Assembly: GCA_026874595.1 (NCBI GenBank)
Contig: CM049318.1
Span: forward strand, 3,473,741 to 3,537,740
Direction: 5' to 3'
DNA length: 64,000 nucleotides
Source: Sipunculus nudus
Lineage: Eukaryota; Annelida; Sipuncula; Golfingiida; Sipunculidae
Shown: one piece after another, positions 1 through 11,216 of the stretch
How the letters are laid out: every line of letters begins with the position of its first letter
Position numbering within the stretch: the stretch's first letter is position 1
Position numbers and translations under genes: made by a program
Notes under the pieces: generated by a model
What the model was told of the DNA's origin: nothing
What the model saw: only the letters and a program-made list of their open reading frames with translations
Database searches by the model: none

Positions 1-1965
1 ATTATAGTTAGGTTCATCTTACTGCTATAGGCTACGCGCTGGATCAGGGATATCCAGTGTTCAAATTATTTCATAAATATAGCGGCTCGCGTGTGCTTTT
101 AAACACTTCAGAGAAACCAATGGCATTTTTTTACGTCATCATTAGTCACACCAATAAAACAACGGATTGGCATGGCAAAAGTGACTGTCATATTACATAT
201 AATTGCCTGTTCGCGCTTGTGGTGATTAGGAGAGAAACCGAAATTTTGCGATTTCAACCCTATCTATCTCCACAGAGGAAGCATCTCAAATATTTTCTGG
301 CGTGTGTCCGTGCATTCAGATATAATAATATAGGAGATATAACAATATCTCTCCAATAATTTATCCTTATCCTGATAGACAGTGACAGGAAATAGGGCAA
401 GGAATCTCACCTCAGTTGTGGAGACATTTGTATAGATATCTTGCAAGCAGGTCATTGAAACAGATGTTAGTTGGACCCCACAATTACAACCACCTTGGGG
501 ACTGTCAAAACAGTCATAATATGCGGGTGGTTATACCTGAATCATAAATCCGGGACCAAGAAAAGTTTTCGTAAATGGGGGGGCGGTCGCAGATGTGGGG
601 TGGTTCTACTGTATATATTCTCAATATGCTTTTCAGATATTTTCACTTAAACTTTTTACGTTATCATTCATTTAATCATTGTTAAAAGCAACATCCCTGG
701 CAAAAACACCTTTCATTTAAAGTGTCTATAAAATATCGTTTTCCCATCAAATTGATAATGTAGGAGAACATATTCAACATGGCAAAGTTTTCCCTGGCGC
801 TTTCCTGTTGAATGAATTTCCAATAAAAGATATTCAAATGGAATTTAAAAACAATGTATATACAGTCAAGGCCTCTTTGTGTCATATCGGTTAATAGAAA
901 ATCCCGTTTATTGTCACATTAATTGGAAATCCCAAACCATTTCCTATATATGCAATAGTAAATCTGACCGTTTAATTTCATGGAATATTGTCATAATCCC
1001 GTTTATTGTCATGCTTTGAACCCTTGGCAGTGATACCAGTTCGCAGTTAATATCACATCGAAGACACGAAGATCTATGAGGCCAAGTGCCTGTAAGCGGT
1101 CAGGCGTATAAAACAAATTCATCTCCCTCCTGTGCGCCGCGGGCAAGTGCAATGATGCATGCGGCTCATTCACCGGCACTTACCTAATTGATGTCTTAAA
1201 AACCACGTTAATCCAGATCATTGCGTTTCATCGTTCGTTAACAAAGGGGATGTTTGCGATCACATGCCATACATGATGAACTCCTGACCTTTGCAAGGCC
1301 ACAGTTTACATCTCAGTGACGTTACGCCGAGGTGATATGAAGCAGAGCTGTTAACGGTGTTTATGGCTGGAAAACGCCTTTAAGGTTTACGAAAAGCTTG
1401 TGGTTTTGAGAGCAATGAAAGCGATACCTGATCCAAAACCTCAATCGCCGTGAAACATGACAATCGTTTGACGATGCCTGCTGCCCGAACATGGAGTCCT
1501 ATGATAAACACGATCATGGAAGTACCGGTTATTAATTAAACATAGGGAAAATAAGATGCAATAGTCGAAAAATAGCATGAATTATCTAGAAAACAGTTTG
1601 CCTTCGCATAACGTTATAACTGTGCCGCACATGTCCAGAATTTGATCTCGTGACCCAGACGCTACTTCACTTTCTATTGGTAATTCGGATTTTGGTCAGT
1701 TATTGTTACATGCGGCATCAAAATTACAGGAAATAAACTGTCAGGTGCCCATAAATGTAATTTGATATGCCGCTGTGCAATAAAAATATCAATTAACGTT
1801 TGTTTCCTTTTTAATGACGATTTATTTAATATCATGTGGGACATAACGCTATAAGTCTATGACTCAAAAGGACATCGATGTTGAAGCCCGCATAATATCA
1901 CATCACGGTTATTATCATAGTATAAGCATGTACCAACGACATGACAATAAGCGGGCTCGACTGTA

Positions 1966-2017
<52 letters not shown>

Positions 2018-4136
2018 TACCTTAAAATTAAGATGTTCATGTTGAAAATTCTATATGTATATATATTTATATAATTATATATATATATATATATGTATAT
2101 ATATGTTATAATATATTTGTACATATAATGGCTTTCTCCAGAGTTACTACCTAAGCTAAGACGGTGATTTTATATATATATATATAAGCTTCATTCTAAA
2201 ACCACATTCACCTGATGATCGGGTCGTATCCCGTGAAACAGACTGTTGTGAATATACAGTGTTGTTTTTCTCCAGAGTTATACCGCTCTGGCCTAGTCTG
2301 TAGGTCATAGAGCACTTTACAACGGAGGGTAACACTACCTTATATATATATGTATGCAAAGGCCAATCTATTCAAGGTGTGGAGGAGTTGCGTTGGAGAG
2401 AGAGGGCTCCAGGAGTTCCCGTTTCATTGTTCCACACCTGACCGAATTGTTGCTGGCAATAAAACTTAACGGGTTGCAGACTAACAGAAACACAGTAATG
2501 TTTATAAAGGTTAAGTATGTTAACAGCTTCATTTACATCTGTCTCGCTGAACATCAGAAAAGAAAGATGTATGCGTAACATGTTCTTGCTGTTTATTTAA
2601 AAGAAAATGAAAATTGCATTAATATCCAACATAGATATTTGAAAACGTATGGATCCCTTTAGAATTTATGTATTCCAACATCCGAAAATGCCTAAATTTT
2701 TAAAACTTACAAGCTGTATATAGCATGGGCTGATTTAACTAAATGTCAGATTACAACCAAGGTGACTCATTTCTCTGATTACATTTTTTTCTGAAAATTG
2801 TCCCTTTTAAAACGTCTGCCGCCATTGATAACTTGAGCAGGGCTACATCAGATGTTTCAACCCTAAAAAATTGAAATTTTTGCCGCTGTGAGTAACAAAG
2901 TAAAAGAAGTCTATCAAATAGGCAGTATGTATCGTAGCCAAAGGGCTGTCTTGAAAAGCAAATGAGAAAAAACAGTTATTTTATATATTACCTTTTCTAT
3001 GAAATATATGTAAGTTATGGCTCTGCATACATACCAATGAATTCTAGGTAATTCCTGTTAAGGAAAGTTCATATAACGCCTCTGTGACTGATTAATGAGC
3101 TTGATTGTTTATCTACAAGCAGTTGATGGTTGACTGCATACTAGTAAGTGCCGAAGTTGAAAAGTCAAATGCCATTGGCAAATCTCTGGTTTGTCAGACC
3201 TGCCGAAAGATATCGCTGTTATATGTGTTTGGATTACTTCTGTTACAAACAATCAGCCTAAGTTTTCTGGCCTATATTTATGAAAGGTTCAAGGGATAAT
3301 CTTTTGTTAATAGACGTCAGATATCGGAATAGGCCCCTTTAGTATATCGAGCAAACAACAACTGCCGCCAGTAAGATGACTTGTCCTTTGCCGTACCCTC
3401 TTGGACATGCAGTGCGTAAATGTGGATAACAAGGCAGTCAGATGAGACTTATTCCTGTTTGTGCTGTCTGAATCCGTTAAGTTTTAAGATATATGGCATC
3501 GTTCGTTATATTTTTTTCTGGTGTCAGGTGTAAACATGCATTATTGTAACCTAGGACATAGGCTTCCTTGGCTACCTATTTTGATGTCTACGGATATTAC
3601 CTTGGCAAGTTTTCTACTGATATAGATGAATTTTTTTATTATAGAAATCTACTTTTTTTAAAAGAGATGCATGTTTTGCCAGCATTATCTACCTATGTCG
3701 CTCGAGCACGCCACAATGTAGTTAATTAAACGTGTATGTTGATACACACATGAAAGCGACAGAAGTTATACTTGGCCTTCGGCTGACTTAAAGGCAGCTA
3801 TTCACGGATCCTTTTTTACAGAACTCACGTGATTTCTTGCTTACTTTGCTTACATATTAATGAACTGTAGTTCAATCCTGTTCAGAAGTTTCTATAACGC
3901 CTCTGTGACGAATGTATCAGCTAGTTTATCTACACATAGCAACCTTGGCATACAAGTGTTTGCTACCATAGCCAAAATTGAGTATTTCTGCCAAGTGGGT
4001 GCAACATTTGTTGTGATCCTTTTCAACTTTGACCGAGTGGTATGTACCTACACGATTAACCAAAATAATGTCAAATAAACTATGGGACAGGAGTCACGCA
4101 GGCTTGATAAGAACATGAGTGGGTCGTCCATGGTAC
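1..4136. other. Intergenic region upstream of the RGM-like gene
   Basis: No supportable gene is seen. Open frames here are short, AT-rich and without recognisable domains. The stretch holds TA-rich microsatellite tracts near 1962-2015 and 2052-2106, a 16-bp direct repeat (ATCCCGTTTATTGTCA) near 901 and 994, and a short direct repeat (TATAACGCCTCTGTGAC) near 3072 and 3892. None of these suggests a function. Confidence 0.6.
1962..2106. repeat. (TA)n microsatellite tracts
   Basis: An almost pure TA run at about 1962-2015 is followed by a second, interrupted TA tract at about 2052-2106. These are simple sequence and explain the tyrosine/isoleucine-rich open frames over them. Confidence 0.9.
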
Positions 4137-4175
4137 GTTTTAAATGATTTAAACTCTGCATGTTGGGTTCAGTCT
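4137..4175 (+). promoter_or_regulatory. Possible core promoter of the RGM-like gene
   Basis: A TTTTAAAT stretch near 4137 lies about 30 bp upstream of TCAGTC at 4169-4174, which resembles an animal initiator element. The first coding ATG follows at 4204, giving a 5' UTR of only about 30 nt. The spacing fits a TATA-Inr promoter, but both motifs are short and the region is AT-rich, so this is a weak prediction. Confidence 0.3.
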
Positions 4176-4203
4176 TACTACACACTAGTTCTGGTCTCAA
4201 GCC

Positions 4204-4228
4204 ATGAAGGTTCTGTCTTTATTGACCG
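4204..4228 (+). CDS. RGM-like gene, coding exon 1 (signal peptide start)
   Basis: The exon reads MKVLSLLT plus one base and ends at a strong GTAAGT donor. It supplies the first half of the signal peptide; exon 2 supplies the rest in frame. The ATG is preceded by GCC. The exon is too short to be found as an open frame and was placed by phase and signal-peptide continuity. Confidence 0.8.
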
Positions 4229-7200
4229 GTAAGTACTTTTCTGTGTGTGTCTGTCTTATTTTACACACATATATACACACTTTATTGATACATAATTTCG
4301 ACTGTTACGGTATGTCAATATTTATGCCAATTTTGGTCCTGTAAAAATTTACTAAACATAGCAGAAGGACTGCAAACAGGGCACAGCCCTATATTAATCT
4401 TCATATAAAAAAACAATAATTTCACATGATATCATTAAAAGAATAGAAAAGTATTAAAATACAAAAATATTTCCCCTGTTCATATGTACAATATTAATAA
4501 CATGCACTTTGCAATCGATCATGATAAAAATGTGTATATATATATATATACACACATATACGTTTACCCTCGTATACACATATCCACAATAACCCAATGT
4601 GCAATATGCGAAATTGCAGAGGAGATGTTTATGCAGTGACTTAAATATCTAGCCGTCTGAGTGAATTAAATACATTCAAAACGATTGGTAACAATTATGA
4701 ACTCTCGTACATTCATTTGACTTTCCGATGCGAATTTGACAGCAAGGAACAGGTTTATACATTTGAGTGCGGGTAATAGTGTGTACTCCCATAAATGTAT
4801 AAATCTTCGAATTCTTCCATTGCTATAACCAGAAGCTACGTCTTTCATTCTTCACCAATTAACGGTTATATGCTTTTGGAGAGCAGACGGGAGACCACAT
4901 GTAGAAAATGGACGTCTTGAGTGATTGGTGTGAGCGCAGTATTACATCTGTCCACCATTCATGAATATTTCCCTCTATTTGAGAATTTCGGTACTAAGCA
5001 AGGTGTTTTTATGTTAGGAATAATACATCCCCGTAGCTCGCCGTTGAGCGATAATGGGAATAAGCTGTTGAGTGTGTGACCGTGGAAATAAGGTCAAGGT
5101 CAGAAAGGAATATCAGGTGCATATTTGTCACCTTTTATTTATATTTCCACAAAGGTCAGTTTATATTTAAATCAGCCATATTTGAGATCTAGCTCAAACA
5201 TGGACCACCAAAGAAAAAGAAAAAACGAAAAGAAAAAAAAATGAAGAAAAAACATTAATTCGATGGTTTTGCACTCTAGAGGACCAAAGTAAGTCAGCCC
5301 ATGAATCACTTTTACCCACATGTTGATAACGAAATAAAATATGTACGCTTCCCTTCCTATACGAGAACGGCAAACCCCTTCGTGTCGTAGAAAACCCCAA
5401 ACTAGGTTGAATGGTAGACTCAGATTTATGCAAAATGTCGTTTTATACTGTCTAAATAAAATCCGCATGTGTCGATCGTCGGATATGCCGAGGGGTTTGG
5501 CCGGTACTTTTAATTTCAACACGATGGGGTGAAGGTGCGCGCTCCCTTAGTGCTCTCTATTTTTCGTCCTTTAATAGTGATTTCTCTAAACACTTACTAT
5601 AGTCCGAAAGTAATCTACTTTCTCGGACGTACTAAAAATCAACATGCTTTTGAACATAACATTTTTTAATGTCGAGGCTAGATATATTAAATAAACATGA
5701 CATATATGTTGTATTTTCCTTAAAATATCAAGGTATCTGTCAATATATCGTTCTAAATCCATTTTCTTGCGCATGTACACAAGTTGGAAAAAGCTTCCAC
5801 CGGGCGCAATCAAAACATATAAATAGCGCGGGCCACCTTGTGGCCCTATCTCGCAAGTCCAGAGTTTTCAATCTTCCATCCGGTGTTTCTTCCGTGTGTG
5901 TTCTTCTCCTTGTGTGGATATTGTCGCGGGTGCGCAAGATTGGACCTCTGTCTTATTATGGTTAATAGCACAAGTGGACTGCGTTTACTCACACACACAA
6001 CCATAACCATGTAAAAAAACAGGTGAACTGGATGTACCAAGCTCCTGTGTCAGGATGGTTTTGCTGGAAAACTTTTGTAAACAGCAAAAATTAGCTCATG
6101 ACGCGAGGGAAAATTCGCAAATGGATATGAAACTTTAATTACTTGTTCTCTTTAAGGCGTAGGCTGCATAATAACATCAAAGGAGGTTCTACTGAAGAAT
6201 ACTATAAACAGCTATTTTGTGTAGGCCAGGAAAGGGTTCCTGGTTTACCGACGATACATTCTGTATCGCATAATATCACATAGTTTTATAGAAAAAAACA
6301 CTTTTTTCTTTCTATTATATCTACCATGTCTACTTTCATTTGTAGCAGGTTTTCTTGTTTTATTGGCGCCATCTGTCGGTGCCGACTGCAACGCTCAGAC
6401 GCCGGAAGAAGTCTTTCAGGAATGTGCGCAGGGATGGAATGCATACGCAAACGGACGTGACCACGGCGAGATTATACGTGATCTCGGTCTTGCTGCCCAG
6501 GATAATAACATAGGACCGTTACAGACATTCTGTGCGTGAGTATTAAGAAACATCTTAGTTGTTCTAAAAAGGATAACTGATTAACATGCTACTGTATCAC
6601 TGTATCAATTTACACAAATTTTTAGAGCATGTTTTGTTGGCCTTATCTTTGGCTATTCCCCAGCCCCCCCCCCCCCCCCCCCCCGGCTGGATTAGCGAAC
6701 GCTTTTTGTCCACTTAAGATTCTTTAATCATCATCGACCAAGGTAAATTCTTCGCTCTTTGCATACCGGATCACCATTGCTGTATTAATCGAAATGACAA
6801 TAGATTCTTTCGAAACCGCTGAAATTACATGTGTAAATCCGCCTTTAAATTTGTTATCTTCCATTCGTTACGAGGTTACTGATGCCATTCTTGACACACA
6901 TGTTAAGACACAAGTAAAGAAATATTAATTACATATTTTCCAAAGTTCCTATCCATCTTCGCATGGTTTCCACCAGAAAGTGTTGAAACGGTAGGCTTGA
7001 ACCTCGAGTGTTTGAAGTTTTTTTTAAAATCCTTTTTGTATATTACTACTGAAAATAATAAAAAAGTAGTCCCGTTAAGTCGGGATTTCCTGCTGAAAAA
7101 AAATGCATTTTTTCCCTTGCCGTGTATGCCATAAACGAACATTAAGTTTGCTATCTGTATATGCCAATATATATAACTCGCTTCGTTTTTTGTATAAGCA

Positions 7201-10200
7201 GATGCCAATATATAAACAACATATTGCTATTCAAATTTTCTGCTTAAAAAGGGTATTGGTTTTTAGTCTGATTTCAGCGGCTAAGTCAGACTCGTCCGAC
7301 TTTACACAATACTTTCCAGGTCTTTCGGCCTGTTGATTCTTATAGCTTTTCTCGGCTCCCTGGGAAGCATACAACCCAAGCAGCCATATCAAGCGGTAGA
7401 CGTAATTCGCACTACATCTGCTGCCCATGACTTAAATGTTAAATAGCAATTTTCCTCTTACTTGCTTTCCTAGAAGTTACTTAGTTAATGCATGTCAGTG
7501 TAGAAGTAATGTTAGCTTTCCCGTAAAAACTGGATGGAATGCGTTTTCAGCATATTGGAAGGATGCTAAGGAAACTGGCAGGATCTTTGTGAACATGATA
7601 TCAAAGAAGTTTTTAGTAAAAAATGTACACTTTGTTACGGAACCTAATAAAAACAGATCACGTATGCGTGACGAGCACAAATTTTGTAACGGAGATAAAA
7701 ACAAATAAGATTACGCAACACTAGGCAGCTTGAAATGTCTAGGGGAATAAACAAAGAAGTCAGTGTTTTTTTTTTGTTAATAAATAATTATAATTTATTC
7801 TTAGAACAATCCTAACATTACAATTCACTAAATCAATACGATAACACAGTATAACAATAAAATGTACAGTAACAGAGTGTCCGGATCCTAGGCTTTGATT
7901 TCTGGATACCACCACTGTCACAGTTCAACAAGAGTCCTAGAAGACCAATAATCCACGTAAAAAGTAATAATCCAAATACAAACGGGAGACAGCCCGTATT
8001 TAATCTGTTTAAAATCCGTTGAATATCTGACACCACTGCAATTATCGGAAAAGGTCCCAAAACTGATGAGAAAGTAACATTGTTAGTGCTTGCTGGAATA
8101 TTCCTTTCTGCCGTCTCTAAACACAGCCCCTAATTTAAAGCATCTTACCCAAAAATTCAAGAAATGGAAAATTAAAAAAAAAACAAAAAAAAAATACACA
8201 CGCACATGAACAGACCCGAAACACCTAGAACAAAGTACGCTGTGTCTCTACGCTTCAGGCCCGACACGCGAGCCAGCGCCCAACAAGCGAGGAATCAGAA
8301 TGTCAACAGACACATGGAACAGTAATGCGCACAATAAAACAGACACCTGTAACAACTTTACGTTTCAATCAAAAGTCACGGTTTGATTTAATTAAATCCT
8401 CCTGCAAGAAGAGCCATCGAATGACTACAACTAAAGAAGAAAGTTTGATATATTTTCCTAACTGTTTACATAACGTATAGTTGAACAAACGGACCAACGA
8501 ACCCAGAGGACCGCAAAATATTTCTTGGCGGATTAAAAATCTGTCTGCATGGGTAGGAGAAAAGTGTAGATTGTGGTAAGGATACAATATCGTTAGTTGT
8601 ACATTTAAAATTTGAGATTATAATTCAGTTATTGTTATGATTATCATTATTAGCAGTTGTTACGGGGTTACATAAAAGCGGACCGAACTGTCTTGCTAGT
8701 GAAGCATGCTTTTCTAGCGAAGCGGTTGGAACGACGGACTTGTGCGCCACCGACATAGGTTCGAATCCCGGATCGGCCGAGTATTTTCCCCTGAGCAATT
8801 TGACTTCGTAACTCAATACGTCTTATTTCAGTGCCACGGCTGGCGTCGGCTCCTGCTATGACTCTCTGGTGTTTGCTTGTAAGAGAGACGACCTTAAACA
8901 ATGGCTTCAGCATCATGGTACCTACAGTATAATGGGCGTCATCTCCCGGCGTATCTGTAACCAGGCTGTACTCAGTGACCTCTGGACATTCATGGGTATT
9001 TAAACAAATCTTTACATGAATCATAATGAACTTGCTGTTAATTCATTCCAGCCTTTAAAACTTTAATCATGAAAATTTTATTTTCATCAATTATAAACTG
9101 CGCGTAGTTGTTCGTGTCAAAGATATCTTTATATTTATATAGTTCTAGTTCTTTTTATCATTAAAATATTAGGTTCTTTTCTTATTAAGCAATGTTATGA
9201 AATAGTGACAAACAGGCTCAGCACAAACAAATATTGATATATAACATTCACATTATTTTTATGAATGATCACTTCATCTGCTTTTGTATATAGGGTTATA
9301 AAGATAATTGTATAAAAGTATATCAAATATTTTGAAATGTATTTTTATATACACCTTATAGGTAGACAACACAACTTCATGCAATGTGCCCCGCCTGACT
9401 CTGAGCTCCGCGCGGACCTGGAGGGCGTGAGGGCTCCTCTGTTTACGTTAGCCTACAGCATCACGTGGAACAACGCTACAGAGTACCATAAACAGTTACT
9501 CTGCAAGTAAGATATTCAAGACAACAATCATTAAGGGGACCTAATCACATTCAACGTATGTTAAACATACACGAATACGATATTCTGCTTCTTAAAATAT
9601 GATGATATCTGTTGCGTACTCCTCTACGCACATGGAAAAAAACTTGCACCGTACTCGATCAGTGGTGCAAAATATAAACATAGCGCTCAAAATATTCCAA
9701 GCTTCCAAACGGTTTGTCGTCTATGTTCCTCTTCACATATTATTTCTCCTTGTTTGGGAGTTGTCGCGCATGCACAAGGTTAGACGGTCTGACCTCTAGT
9801 CATGCAGTCTTGTTATTTTAAACAGACTCACGTGGACTGTATTTAGTCACAAACAGAACCATAACTACCTTATACACGTGATTACAGAATATAGATAGAA
9901 TGTCCATCTGCCGGGATTCGGTAGGATAATATGGGATTAAGTTAAATGAACTAATTGTGTCAGATGACGCACATATTATTGCAAAAGTTTATGTATTTTA
10001 AAATACCTGAAAATAAACTTAAACAATCTACAGGCCTTCCGTTCTTAAATATACTATGGAATTAGAGTAATGTGAACTCACGACTTCCCGGCTATGAGTC
10101 CTGAGCTTTACCCCCAGACCAGAGAAGCCAGTAAAATCACAAATATATATACATTGTACACGTTGCAGTAAGTACAGAGGTGCGGCCAGGAAAGCTCGGG

Positions 10201-11147
10201 TGATACTGAGGACAACGGACAACACCTGTAACCAGGAAACCCGGAAGTTCTACCCGTGCGGTATGCTGTTCGGACTTCCGGTTTCCATTGAGGATTTCTG
10301 CACTCTCAAGGCGTGTGAGGCCTTCGGTGAAGAAGAAGTGGTTACTTGTTATTTTATATTATACAATACATTCTTCTATTATATACAATGTACTTGGGGA
10401 TGGGGGGGGGGGGGGAGAAGGGGGACAAAGTGACATGTATCACCTGACATATTAGGGAGATAAAATCCATATAGTTCTTGACATAGAGATTTTGAGATCA
10501 CCGAGTCATCCACTGTGTAGTTTTTTTTTTTCATATTAATTTCAGGTACTTTATGAGCACAGATTAATCTACAACATGATCTTGAATTTTCAAACAGTGA
10601 AAAAAATCGAGATAAATTACTTCCGTAACCAAAGTATATGGTATATTATATATAGTTGGAATAAAGAAAAGTTTGATGGGGAGCACTTTTTTTCCCAGGG
10701 GGTTCTTTAGCCTTGTTTTTGGTAGTGTGTTGTTGGGGGGGGGGGGGGGGGTATGTATCGCTATGCACTCAATTCCCAGCATACAAGACCTATTCATTTG
10801 TACAAAATTAGAAGCAAAGTGTGCGTTTTTCGAAACTCTGTTGTACTTTATTCTATTTCTTAGCTATTAACCGAGTTAAATCATTAAAGTATAAGACTGT
10901 TTAAAAAATAAGTATTTCAATATATTGCACATTTGCTAAAGAATAAAAGTATAAATTTGAATAAGGGTCTATAAAGTGGGGCTCAGTTATTGCAGTTCCG
11001 CTTCGTACGTTTTCGGTATTTTTTGGATAAGTGGCGCAAGGGAAACATGGTGTCACGTGGGATATAGAATTTTATGGTCTTCGTGTTCAATAAAAATTAA
11101 AAAACTCCAAAACAGGTATTAGCGACATGAATTGAAATAATGGGTTT

Positions 11148-11216
<69 letters not shown>

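Noticed and set aside
6366-6380. CTCF-like GCGCCATCTGTCGG
   Set aside because: It lies in the signal-peptide coding part of exon 2 and is easily explained by coding sequence.
10040-10135. Possible minus-strand tRNA-derived SINE near a GTGAGTTCACAT sequence
   Set aside because: The B box is poor and the A box is not convincing.
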